DNA of 29,338 nt from Halocafeteria seosinensis (taxonomy: Eukaryota > Sar > Bigyra > Bicosoecida): positions 1 through 29,338 of the forward strand of contig LVLI01000358.1 of the NCBI GenBank assembly GCA_001687465.1. The letters are read 5' to 3'. Below the pieces are notes generated by a model. It was given only the letters and a program-made list of their open reading frames with translations. It ran no database searches and was not told where the DNA came from. A program made the position numbers and the translations under genes. This document shows positions 10,201 to 19,144 of the stretch, in pieces. The first letter of the stretch is position 1; each line of letters starts with the position of its first letter.

Positions 10201-13200
10201 GCTGCAGCCGTCGTGAACGGATGCGACAAGCCCGCTTGCAAAGTAGAACTGGAAGCTGAAATCGAAGAGACTGATGTCCGTGTTGCCGATGATCACGTTG
10301 ATTGTGGAACTGTGAACACCGGGCAATCATCGACTGCTACTGTCCTTGTACATAACCAAGGAATCCATGCTGCATGCTTTCGTGCTTCGGCGTCTGATAG
10401 CTGTATTAGTATTTCTCCAGGAGAAGGACACATTTCTCCGTCTTCTGAACTGGAACTGCAAGTTACACTTTTGTCTAACGCTCCCGTGGATTGCCAGTAT
10501 AAAAAAGTAGACGTGATACTGGATGTGCGAGGCAAGTCAGCTATATCCGTTCCCGTACATGGACGGGTCGTGAGCCCTCGCCTCCGGCTGCTACCTCGCA
10601 ATGGTGTTAATTTTGGAGAGGTTCTTGTCGGTGCTCGTGCTGAGAAGGAAATTCAAATATGCAACGATGGGGCTCTAAGTACCATCGTCATCATCGATTT
10701 GAGTCATTCTACTGCTTTTGGGCTGGGAACGCCTTACTCGCCGAGTGAAGAACTGTCACAAGGAGAGCTGTCCCAGGATTCTTTGAAATCATCTACCTCG
10801 GTGCTTTCAAGTTATCCGCACTCTATGGTATCCAGCACTTATGAGTTTCTGAGACTTGAAATACTGAGCTCTAAGACAGTAAGCATTCCATTGTTGTTCC
10901 AGCCACAATCATCAGGCAAACACAACTTTAGCTTTCCAATCAGAGTAAGCTCAAAGGGTGGCAGTAAACATAGTCAAGCGCGGCCTCTCAGATGCTCCGT
11001 TTCTGCAACTGCCACACCTGCGCGGCTGCAGCTGGAGACCAGTACAGTAGACTTCGGGGAAAAAGTCATAGCTCGGGATGTTAACAGGCGAGTTCCATTC
11101 TCCACCCCGGTCAAGATTTTTAATTCTGATCGCTCTTCTTTAGCTTGGGAACTTGCCCCTGCGGAGGGAAGAGAAGAATACGCTTTTTCAATTCAGCCAT
11201 TATCTGGACAGTTGGAAGCGCTTAGCAGCGAGGACTTAGAAATATCTTTTTATCCTAAGGAAGTGGGCACTTACCGGGAAGTTTATGATGTTTTCCTTGA
11301 AGGCGCGCTGGGAGCAAAAAAGGCGATTCAGGAAGCGACAGACTTAGCAAAACGTCACGGTCTTCAAGGCTCCGACCAACAACAGTTTGTTTCCAAATAT
11401 CTTACTGAAAACGGATTTGATAAGAATTGGCTGAATCACCCACCAGAGCCATATATTCAGCTTCATGTTAAGGGATGTGCTATTGAGCCTCAAATTTGTT
11501 TCGACAGTAGCAGGATCATACTTCCGAAGGCTCCTCTCGGCTTTCCATCATGGACATCGTTCAATGTTGTCAACCGGGGATTTGACCTCCTACAGCTTAA
11601 ATATGACATTGGCAAGAGTAAACAAGGGCTCGTTAGACTCCTATTTCCAGAAGGAGACACCCTGAGTTTGGCTAAGGAAAACCTTCCTGTGATTGCCGTA
11701 GTCGAGAGCCCGCGCCCTATTTCTCTTGAAATTCCTGTCACATTTGTGGATGATATTCGTCAAAAGTACACCGTTACGCTTGTGGCAACAATGGATAATT
11801 GCTTGCTTACAAATATGCCCTTCATAGACGCCCACAGAAAGGACCTAGTGGTCGAGTCGCGGGAAGAGCGTCCGCTCCGTCTCTGCTTTAGTAGCCAGTC
11901 TACTGTCTCAGGCCTTCCTCAGCTGCTGCGTGGCAATTCTCTAACAGATTTTCGAACAGTGCTACCCCGGATAAGAAATGCTGAGGTGATGAATGCTCGC
12001 CGCAAAAAGTTTCTTATAACGTTCCTCAACAAAGTGATGCTGAAGACGGGCATTCAATATTTTCCGCAAGATCTAGTCTCGCAGCATGGCCGCCCGTTAT
12101 GGGAAGCTGTAGAAGCCTTTTCCGGTAGGCCTCTTTACGACAGAATTTCTGGAAAGCTGCCCAGTTCCCCCGTTGGTAGGATGCATGCCTTAAAGAAACA
12201 AGCAGAGTCTGGAATTTCCGTTGTACAATCCCTGGGAGGATTGCTTCATAACTGCCGCCCGGAGTATTTGTTGAGCTATAGCGATTACGTAACGTGGTAT
12301 TCCGAGGAGGCAGCATCAGGCCCTGGTACTGATATGCTCTCTCAGGAGGAATTCGACGAATTGTCGTATGTTACATGGGCGGAACTGGTGCTACAGACGG
12401 TGAGGACACTTGTATTGCCCCGCGTTTCCAAAATGGGTAGTGCGGGCAGCCCCGTAGGTGACACCCAAAAGAACAAAAGAAAGGGAGGGTCTAAGCCCAG
12501 CCAAAGTAACTTCTTGTCTGATTTTGAATGCAGTTTGCTAAATTGGATATCGCAGCATTATGCGAAGGATCGGAAGTTAAAAGACACATGCTTGACAGAC
12601 TTTGCCAAAGACATGTCTGACGGAACGGTGCTGACTGCCGTCCTTCGCGATCATCTGCCGCGTACGTACGCGAAAAACTCACCGTTACAAAATGTCACAT
12701 TCGAACCCGTAAGTGGCGAAGATGCAATTAAGAACGTTGATTACCTGATTCAGACGCTGGAGGAACTGCATCTTTCGCCACCATTTACAAGGGAAGACTT
12801 CCTGGACCTGGCCAGTGCCGGAGAGGAAGGCACTCAACATTATGCGTTTTACAGTCAGTGGAAGGAAAAGTCACGGAATGATTCGCTTCAACAACACTTG
12901 GTCGGTCCAGGTGACCAGCTTCGGGGTATGATGATTTGCTTATGGATGTTACTCTATGTCCCAAAGGTTGTTTCGCGAAGTACCGTCAAGATTTCATGCC
13001 CTCTGGGACACTCTGCGACCAAAACGATCGATGTCGTGAATACCTCGAAGTCCCCTGTGACCTACAATGTTATGTTAGACGGGGCGGAGGAGTTCTCTTT
13101 AGGTTCCCAAAAGATCTATGTCGATGCTAACTCCAAATACCAGTTGAACGTCAGTTGTGCTCCCCACTCGAGTAAAGCATTAGCTGCTCGCCTATCGTTG

Positions 13201-16200
13201 GTTATTCCTCATAGCACAATTTTGTCGCAAGGGATGATCGTATTCGATCTTGTTTGCGAAGTGACTTCACGGCCTCCTCTGACTACGTACCCCCTCAGTA
13301 CTCCCTGCTACAAGCCAACGCTAGTGGAAGTAGAAGTGAACAATTTATTTGATTCTACTGCCTCTTTTGAGGCCAAAATTATTCACATGCTGCCAGATGC
13401 TAAATCGGGTGACAATTTTGTCAATGCCCTAGGTGAGAGTGATATTGCGACGTTTTGGACAACTGTGAAACGCCTCGATATGAAGCCTCACTCAAGAAGG
13501 ATTATTCCCGTGCAATTTTTACCCATGAACCTGGGCACTTATAAGGCTGCTCTTGTCTTAACTGATCCCCACTGTGGTGAGCTTGTTTATGAAATCGAAG
13601 GAGAATCTGTATTACCAAAGCCTCTGGATTTCATCCAGTCGAATACTTCACACACCTCCGGAAACAATATGGAGTTTAGTCTTTGGATTCCTTCGAACAA
13701 TAGCGATTTTAACACCGCTTTTGATAAAATACAAGAGCGGACAAAGGACTCATCGGCCCAGGCTGCGCTCTTGCGTGTTCGCGAGGAAATGCGGAGGTCA
13801 CTGGAGTGGCAATGTGAGACTGATAGTCCTTATTTTGAGGTGCCAAAGACATTTACGCTTAAGGAAGACGATGGAGATGTTAGTCCCCGAGCATCGGCAC
13901 AGCTTCTCACCGCGAAGCAACTAGAGCGCTCAGGGAGCAAACCAGGAAATTGCTTGCCGATCCGTTTGAAGACTTCTAAAGCCGGAACATACGCGTCCTC
14001 TTTGCTGCTCCACTGCCCTAACGATGTCAGGGTGTACCAGTTCCGGATTACCGTGATGGCTCCCGAAGTCCAGCGAGAATTATCATTTGAATGTGACGTG
14101 GGAGAATCTGTTCATCAAACCTTGCCTGTGGAGAACCCTACTTCGTCTCCCTGGGCTTTAACCTCCCACACACAGGTTATGTCAAGCAAGATTTTTTCGC
14201 CTAAAGACTCCCTTCCTGAAGAAGTGTCCCGCCTCATAGAAAAACATGCAGCTGAAAACACCCGTCTGAAGAAAGAAATCTCAGACACAGTAGCTCCTGC
14301 TTCGCATAGTTTCAGCGTGGACAATGACATCAGCGTTCCAGCCAATTCTACTCAGCATGTTACCGTCAAGTACTGCCCTCGATGGATCGGTTCTGAGAGC
14401 GTCAAGCTTACCCTGCGTGGAGGTCCTCAAGACATCGAAATTCAGCTCTCGGGATTTGCTCGTGAAGTGGCAGTGTCTGACACGCTTCGCTTTACATGCC
14501 AAGTGTACGAGCAAAAGCGGGTTGACCTCAATATCCCAGATCCGAACCCTGATAGCTTGTTCAAAATTGTGATGAGTGACCTGGAATGCATAGAAGTAGA
14601 TGAACTCGTTGAGACAGGCAAAAGGACTTCAAACGTTGCCCTTTCCGCCAAAATTGTTGCAAAGAAGAGTGGCCACTGTTGTGGACGTGTGTACGTATAC
14701 GATGCGCATACGGCGAGGTATCAATTCATTTCTGTAGAGTTGAACATTCAACCAGGGAACCCGAAAGAATCGTACGATCTGTCAACGAAGGCTTTAAGTT
14801 CGGAGACATTGTCAATACCGTTGTCCAACGACGAAGACGAGGATGTGACGTTCTCGGTACAAACGGAAGGCCCTTTTCTTTTCTGTCAAGAAACTGTGGT
14901 CGTCCCTGCTAAACGGACCGTCACATTACCTGTTCGCTTCACACCACTGCTAACGGGATATTGGCCTGCTGCGGTTACGCTTTACAACGATAGGGTCGGC
15001 GAACAATGGTACGAGTTAAGACTAACCAGTTCGCGTCCTGTTCCTGTGGAGCTTCCCCGGTTTGATATCCCAGTTGGTGAAACACAAACGCACTCTTTCG
15101 TGCTTAGCAACCCTTCACCTAATTATGTTGGCTTTGAGGCAGTGATGGATGAATCAATTCAGAGGAATTATGAGGTCAACCCAAAGCAAATTTCTCTCCC
15201 TCCCAATGGCGAGAGTAAAATCACGGTACGGTATCGCCCCAGTGACATTGAGAAGGTCGATGAGGGTTCGGTCTCTTTTACTAGCGATGAAATATCCCCA
15301 CTAGAGTATCACCTCGTAGGAAAGGGGCTGCCACCGAAACCAAAAGAAGAACGGGTCCGCGTCAATGCGGAAGCAGGGGGATCGTCTTCGGGTACAATTG
15401 AGTTTATGAACCCTTTTGCTGTCCCCAAACAAGTCCAAATTACCATTCGGGAAGTTGAGGGTCCGGAGGGATCGGAGGCTCCTAAACGAGTCTTCGAACT
15501 CTTGCGTCCAAGCAAAGCTCTTCTCGATCCATTCTCTACTCTACAGATCCCCTTCGCATTCGCACCAGTCAGCATCGGCAAGTACACCTCAACAATTGCG
15601 ATATCCGTTGGAGAATCGGGAGAACTATGGCGATTCAGAGTTGACGGCGTAGGTGAAGCACCCCTAAGCGACCAACATCTGAGTTTCAGGGGCAAGGCGC
15701 GAACGATTGAACCTCTGAAGAAGACTGTTAAGTTAGAAGGGCTCTATCAGTTAGAGCCTGAGGATGAATTCTACGTGGAACTATTCGCTCAAAACGAAGA
15801 TGACGGTGTCTGGCTAAATAATGTCTTAAATCTTTCCGTTTCAGATACGTTTATCAAAGATAAGGAGGTATTTGTGAAAATAGAGGGCTCGTTTGCGCCG
15901 CTAAAGCCAAAGAAATGCAATGCCCAGGTTGCAGTAACCAAGACAAACGGGGGCACGTGGAGATTTCCTTCTAAGTTTTATGTGGATCCTGCGGATCCCG
16001 ATGATGAGATTCATCTTGAAGCAATGCTCCACGAAACCAGCACAGGGTTGTTCGTACTAGAGAACCAAATGGACCATGCCTCCAGGTTTTCAGCGCAGCT
16101 TGACTTGAACAGTTCGCCAGAGCTCAGTGTCTCTCCTAATCGGGGAGTTCTGCCACCTGCAGGTGCCGGTGGAGTGGAATTTTCTGTTTCTTACTCGTCG

Positions 16201-16353
16201 CGGGAGTACGGGCGAATATCTAAGGGCACATTGGTCATAGATACACCCGAGATGCAGTGGAGGTATGCAATCGTTGGCACAGCCCCCGAATACGTCAAAC
16301 CCGAAGGGCATTCCCAGGTACATAGTAGGCGAGAAACAAGCAGTAAGAAATAA
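7258..16353 (+). CDS. CFAP47: CFAP47-like giant protein with CH and ASH/Ig-like domains
   Basis: A single open frame of 3031 codons, close to human CFAP47 (about 3200 residues). CFAP47 belongs to the ciliary central apparatus and is needed for normal flagellar motility. Many beta-rich ASH (ASPM/SPD-2/Hydin) repeats are visible from their D-F-G-x-V-x-x-G starts near residues 225, 333, 803, 1116 and 1264, with further Ig-like repeats after the CH domain to the C-terminus. One calponin-homology domain lies at about 1750-1865 (LSDFECSLLNWIS to the FYSQWKEK region), matching the CFAP47 layout and differing from HYDIN, which is larger. A charged non-ASH stretch occupies about 550-720. The first 80 residues are basic and Ser/Pro-rich. 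ATG 7258 is the first in frame; 7411 and 7453 are alternatives. No intron is needed, unlike most neighbouring genes. It converges with the MEMO1 gene, 124 bp away. Confidence 0.92.
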   Translation: MSSPKEEGGRASQGKGSRRLSKPASPSLIKPPPNSPTKAPRGFPPYHEGQHMTANSPHRKSGRRSMASEHRRKSTGWDRQVDANVPEEEKWRVGHELAVHPAKVTFEQIVGGEVEEFEIRIRNIASSTHRVRTKVGEFAKPPSERSTKKQSQDFNPVKLSLVTAATTGLAPGLDTVARVTLNVFEGSIKDSLTETVVVECENERLEIPVVLNPPRPVVDFQDFVDFGPVAVGKQANRKIKFTNVGSKDTHVWLSWDKGVPVEASPPEFQLPCVEGSNSKEITVSLFSDKCEAVRCLIEVTVDDQPPRLLDVAAELVKPELVLQTSDCIPIELLDFGHCYFGQSLGKELVLYNHSPLEFTFRVFFPEDGSTGGRNVFDIYPLQGTIPAYEQFVCNVEFKPVPPKGRGHEHTQVTSASKLVIENVATTQQTECTIKGTAHTPGLEFSDSVLEFPECSLGSHQEMLVTATNKDAQLPLSWTVKTPAGFVVDPPRHYLPPLETCHIQVSFRPPHFGVSKGKIRFLLKQTSYHPPVISVYGKSNSVSSQKRPQRAKDLPPEMLKDQEQWTSNLAADNSSSAERAAALALPTRHGDPRLRDTLIRSQQKYRKSLLAGQDGPTDDMDLDELLKQNGCLTEEEKTEWEVKLAKHSRKTMPWYTDDTLEEYKDWDYLPETKAAYTMPVRELENRRVAKGRYSDYLVKSRVSRYRSRGKSQSSVEAEEFDDPKRGLAEPPLHAPPARENLWLAEPMRGGNAPSVALATAKPRHNPNKLITRKFKSKPSTQPELRDCAKELTSRQTSQLLIGPCELDFGRVYLGSQKVLNFAVTNTLHDVILAKVDVDNDSIAGPGSVEAFPSSQVIPVGSTAGFDVVVQGQSEGEFVHSIPYRINGCIVGRISASGRVYPVELKPDPKRLMFQFPDSSTEWTLTRSLQVYNPTSAKVSLSWTVQNPGTFKVLPNEESIDAGDGMKFTVTYIPNSDRIRKDVAAAVVNGCDKPACKVELEAEIEETDVRVADDHVDCGTVNTGQSSTATVLVHNQGIHAACFRASASDSCISISPGEGHISPSSELELQVTLLSNAPVDCQYKKVDVILDVRGKSAISVPVHGRVVSPRLRLLPRNGVNFGEVLVGARAEKEIQICNDGALSTIVIIDLSHSTAFGLGTPYSPSEELSQGELSQDSLKSSTSVLSSYPHSMVSSTYEFLRLEILSSKTVSIPLLFQPQSSGKHNFSFPIRVSSKGGSKHSQARPLRCSVSATATPARLQLETSTVDFGEKVIARDVNRRVPFSTPVKIFNSDRSSLAWELAPAEGREEYAFSIQPLSGQLEALSSEDLEISFYPKEVGTYREVYDVFLEGALGAKKAIQEATDLAKRHGLQGSDQQQFVSKYLTENGFDKNWLNHPPEPYIQLHVKGCAIEPQICFDSSRIILPKAPLGFPSWTSFNVVNRGFDLLQLKYDIGKSKQGLVRLLFPEGDTLSLAKENLPVIAVVESPRPISLEIPVTFVDDIRQKYTVTLVATMDNCLLTNMPFIDAHRKDLVVESREERPLRLCFSSQSTVSGLPQLLRGNSLTDFRTVLPRIRNAEVMNARRKKFLITFLNKVMLKTGIQYFPQDLVSQHGRPLWEAVEAFSGRPLYDRISGKLPSSPVGRMHALKKQAESGISVVQSLGGLLHNCRPEYLLSYSDYVTWYSEEAASGPGTDMLSQEEFDELSYVTWAELVLQTVRTLVLPRVSKMGSAGSPVGDTQKNKRKGGSKPSQSNFLSDFECSLLNWISQHYAKDRKLKDTCLTDFAKDMSDGTVLTAVLRDHLPRTYAKNSPLQNVTFEPVSGEDAIKNVDYLIQTLEELHLSPPFTREDFLDLASAGEEGTQHYAFYSQWKEKSRNDSLQQHLVGPGDQLRGMMICLWMLLYVPKVVSRSTVKISCPLGHSATKTIDVVNTSKSPVTYNVMLDGAEEFSLGSQKIYVDANSKYQLNVSCAPHSSKALAARLSLVIPHSTILSQGMIVFDLVCEVTSRPPLTTYPLSTPCYKPTLVEVEVNNLFDSTASFEAKIIHMLPDAKSGDNFVNALGESDIATFWTTVKRLDMKPHSRRIIPVQFLPMNLGTYKAALVLTDPHCGELVYEIEGESVLPKPLDFIQSNTSHTSGNNMEFSLWIPSNNSDFNTAFDKIQERTKDSSAQAALLRVREEMRRSLEWQCETDSPYFEVPKTFTLKEDDGDVSPRASAQLLTAKQLERSGSKPGNCLPIRLKTSKAGTYASSLLLHCPNDVRVYQFRITVMAPEVQRELSFECDVGESVHQTLPVENPTSSPWALTSHTQVMSSKIFSPKDSLPEEVSRLIEKHAAENTRLKKEISDTVAPASHSFSVDNDISVPANSTQHVTVKYCPRWIGSESVKLTLRGGPQDIEIQLSGFAREVAVSDTLRFTCQVYEQKRVDLNIPDPNPDSLFKIVMSDLECIEVDELVETGKRTSNVALSAKIVAKKSGHCCGRVYVYDAHTARYQFISVELNIQPGNPKESYDLSTKALSSETLSIPLSNDEDEDVTFSVQTEGPFLFCQETVVVPAKRTVTLPVRFTPLLTGYWPAAVTLYNDRVGEQWYELRLTSSRPVPVELPRFDIPVGETQTHSFVLSNPSPNYVGFEAVMDESIQRNYEVNPKQISLPPNGESKITVRYRPSDIEKVDEGSVSFTSDEISPLEYHLVGKGLPPKPKEERVRVNAEAGGSSSGTIEFMNPFAVPKQVQITIREVEGPEGSEAPKRVFELLRPSKALLDPFSTLQIPFAFAPVSIGKYTSTIAISVGESGELWRFRVDGVGEAPLSDQHLSFRGKARTIEPLKKTVKLEGLYQLEPEDEFYVELFAQNEDDGVWLNNVLNLSVSDTFIKDKEVFVKIEGSFAPLKPKKCNAQVAVTKTNGGTWRFPSKFYVDPADPDDEIHLEAMLHETSTGLFVLENQMDHASRFSAQLDLNSSPELSVSPNRGVLPPAGAGGVEFSVSYSSREYGRISKGTLVIDTPEMQWRYAIVGTAPEYVKPEGHSQVHSRRETSSKK

Positions 16354-16477
16354 GACACAGCTGAAACAGCAATGATGTACGCATAGAGTCAGCCGTAGAT
16401 CCGGTTGATAATTTCTTTTTTGCCTATTTATTTCCAGGCTGGGAATCCCAGCCACATGAGCTAGACTAGAATTTTGG

Positions 16478-17576
16478 CTATTTCCAGACGATTCCCGCCC
16501 CGTAAGATACTGACATATCATCTTCGGACTTGGCTTTATTTGATTGATCATAATCAAAGAACTCAACTTTGTGCCCCGTGGAGTGTGTTAACACCTCCAT
16601 TAACAGAAGAATCGGATGTCTTCCGCATATCGTATTACCAGTCTTTTGAAGATACCGGCGGAATGAAGCAGGGTCTTGAGTTTTGATTGCTTCCATCGAC
16701 TCTTGATCAAGCTTTGTTACGCTCTCCCAGATCTCCCCGTCATCCTTGTTGTACCTGGTGTAGCGGAATTTCTTACCCCAGTGGCAAAAGTCCGAGGAAA
16801 CTAAGAAAACGGTGTTAGGGTCGTCGAAAAATTCTGCGAATAATCTACCATAATATTCTTCTGCAGAATCATCCAATGCACCAACTACCACAGGAAGAAA
16901 GGATACATCTGTTCCGAAAACCTTGACAATATAAGGTAAATGCATTTCGAGGGAATGTTCGTCCTCTTCTGCTTCTACTGGGAATGTTCCAAAGCGCCCC
17001 TGGAAAAACCGAACATTGGTTGTGGAGAAGATGGGATCATTTTGCGGAAACAATTACATACCTTGGACGCCACTTCTTCCTTGAGCTTTTGATCCACTTG
17101 TAAAGAACCTAAAGGAGTTTGATACTCCGTAGCTGTAGGTAGTTCACATTTGTCCGTGTAAACGTGATGGGAAGGCCCGAACAGGATGACCCTGCTAATA
17201 TTCTGCGCATCAACTCTTTCTTTCAGTTCCGAATACGCTGAGGCCATTACATGTCCACAAAACCTGCGTGATGAACCGTCGGAGCAGTGTATAGAGCTCG
17301 GGCGATGTTCCTAATCTTGCTGAATCCTACCTGTATCCGGCATGAGGACCAATGATGGCTTTTACTTTGACCCCATCTCTCCCTTGAGTAGATGAGGGAT
17401 GTTTCGCCTTCTCGAAATGCTCTGTATCGTTAGGATCGCATCATCGCATAACATCCATTGAATACAGCCTCATCGAACTTACTTTCGATGTTTCCCTCCA
17501 GAACACGGGGGTTGTCCGTATACCATGAGCCAGCATGGCTAGCACGGCGCACAGGACCAGATCCACTCCGACTCAT
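16478..17576 (-). CDS. MEMO1: MEMO1 family protein
   Basis: Homologue of MEMO1, a conserved copper-binding cytoplasmic protein linked in animals to ErbB2-driven motility and redox signalling. Four exons on the minus strand: 17576-17483, 17421-17331, 17263-17062 and 16999-16478, giving 302 residues against 297 in human. Introns are 61, 67 and 62 bp, with donors GTAAGT, GTAGGA and GTATGT. The spliced protein shows every family landmark in order: RRASHAGSWYT (near 10-20), IIGPHAGYRFCGH (H58), LFGPSHHV (H94/H95), EDEHSLEMHLPY, SSDFCHWG (H202), NTICGRHP (C254) and a C-terminal SVSYGAG. The His and Cys residues correspond to the conserved pocket. The first two exons are too short to stand out as open frames, so the motifs decide the start at 17576. 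Confidence 0.95.
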
Positions 17577-18183
17577 TGGGTACGTTCTAGGGAGAATACG
17601 AGATAGGGAAACGAAAATGAAAGAGATTTATGGAAGGTAGAAAGAGTGATCGAACTTTGCTGTCGTGTACTTCAACAACCCCTAGGTAATTGGCCCGTAG
17701 CAACGACGCTATTGCACTAGCAGCCTGAAGAAATTTTCAACACAATAATTGTACGTAACAATCGTATTTGGTGCGACAACGCGTCCGTGTAGTGGGTAGA
17801 TAAAGCGATTTCTGGCTACAGGTTTGCTTCACAAGCGAACTTGAGGGCGGCACGACATCTACTCTATGCACTAGCATAGATCAACTGGCGACCATCTCAC
17901 ACCTGTTACTAATGCTATAACTACTCGAGAAACATGAGTCATGACACGACCCGATACTATGCCTGGTACGTTCATACTTCTTCTGCTGACGACTCAGTTC
18001 CGGGTGCGGTGGAACACCCGTCCGGGTACGGGCGCGCCCCGCCACCGCTGATTCAGCAAAGGATCATCGAAGTAGTGTACAGCAGGCAGCAGTGTTGGCC
18101 CAGCCGATAGAACACGATTAACAGGGTTAATCTTTTCGAACTCCCTCTTTTGGAATTGGTAGTCTTCTTATATAAGAATCAGC
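17577..18183. other. Divergent spacer with a GC-rich palindrome
   Basis: A 607-bp region between the MEMO1 start (-) and the ATG at 18184 (+), presumably holding both promoters. No gene is recognised. The GC-rich fold at 18006-18048 is listed separately. TATATAA occurs at about 18170, but only some 10 bp before the ATG, too close to be a normal TATA box. Confidence 0.5.
18006..18048. repeat. GC-rich nested inverted repeat
   Basis: GCGGTGG (18006-18012) pairs with CCACCGC (18042-18048), and inside it CCCGT (18017-18021) pairs with ACGGG (18028-18032). The stretch is clearly richer in G+C than the spacer around it. It lies in the divergent intergenic region upstream of the gene at 18184, so a regulatory or 5' UTR role is possible but unproven. 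Confidence 0.55.
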
Positions 18184-18941
18184 ATGTCTCGCTCGTTGAT
18201 TCCAGCGGCACGAGGCGTAATACAGCAGCAGCAAGCTTTCTCTAGACAATGTCAAGGTATGTTGCAGTTTGAACGGGGATATGCTTCGAAATCATGGTTG
18301 TGCAACGGGACAGGAGGAGACGTCCCTCAATTGGTCAGGAGTTGTATAAAAAGGGAGCACTTCTCCCTTGGGTGCTCCGGGGTTGGCGTAGTCTCTTTGG
18401 TCTCCCCGTGCTTGGCACAACAACCCTTTTTGTTGTTTCCTAAAGGGGAGTCAATACGGTTTTGGTAATTCCGTCGTAATTTGGGACGCAGAGGATACCC
18501 ATATCCTATTTTTTGAGTACATTTTTCTATGTAAATGGTGTTTTGCGCAGGTATATTTGCACGGAGGTTTGCTTCGGGCTCTGAAGGCACAGCCACGGCA
18601 CCAGCTCCTGCGAGCGAGGAAGATCACAAAAAATTTGTGGACCAGTACGTAACTCGTGTGCTCTGGGATATTCCCAGCTGGCTTATCATTGAGGATCTTT
18701 TTCTTCTTCGTCGATGCAGCGCCGTCAAAAATTACCCGGTTGAGGATATAAAACACTTTGAATTCTCCACGGAGTTTCTGCTCGGAGTTCCTGTACCGCA
18801 CCATCAGTTTGAACAACCACCGATTTTGATTGAAGTACACAGCAGGTACGAGCATATCCTGAAGGCATGGTATTTATGTGTGGAATTGCATTATTCTTTC
18901 CTCAATAGTACAGAAACCCTGAATTTGGGCACGATCACTAG
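18184..18941 (+). CDS. Unrecognised protein with probable mitochondrial presequence
   Basis: Exon 1 is 18184-18256 and exon 2 begins at 18551 after a 294-bp intron (GTATGT...GCGCAG). The joined start, MSRSLIPAARGVIQQQQAFS then QGIFARRFASGSEG, has Arg, Ser and Gln, no acidic residue and an RRFAS site, as expected of a mitochondrial import signal. The mature part has EEDHKKFVDQYVTRVLWDIP and EDLFLLRR; I do not recognise the family. The 3' end is uncertain. Removing 18846-18913 (GTACGA...TACAG, 68 bp) gives a C-terminus RNPEFGHDH and stop at 18941 (131 residues). Without that intron the frame runs to 18996 (172 residues) with a Ser/Thr-rich low-complexity end. I prefer the spliced form because intron size and sites match the neighbours. 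It converges with the ARL6 gene. Confidence 0.6.
18257..18550 (+). other. Unusually long intron rich in hairpins
   Basis: At 294 bp it is four to five times the other introns here. It contains AAGGGAG (18351-18357)/CTCCCTT (18363-18369) and an overlapping, mutually exclusive GGAGCAC (18354-18360)/GTGCTCC (18372-18378). CGGGG (18378-18382)/CCCCG (18404-18408) and ACAACAA (18417-18423)/TTGTTGT (18430-18436) follow. No C/D-box pair was seen. It may host a structured RNA or be a foldback insertion. Confidence 0.4.
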
Positions 18942-19144
18942 AACATGTCAGTCGGTCTCGAGTTCTTCGCGGTCGGAGGCTAAGAATACTATTTAGAGAA
19001 CGATCTGCGTTTGTAAATACTCCTTGCTAGTAAATGTCAGACACATGTAGAAACGATGGTTTGGTGCATATACACAGTGTATCTGTTCTGTTTGTATGTG
19101 GTTTGGTTCACATTTCGTTTCAATGTGCTGCCATTATTTCCAGT

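Noticed and set aside
7258-16353. Assignment of the giant protein as HYDIN or SPAG17
   Set aside because: HYDIN is much larger; a single mid-protein CH domain with ASH repeats on both sides and a length near 3000 residues fit CFAP47 better.
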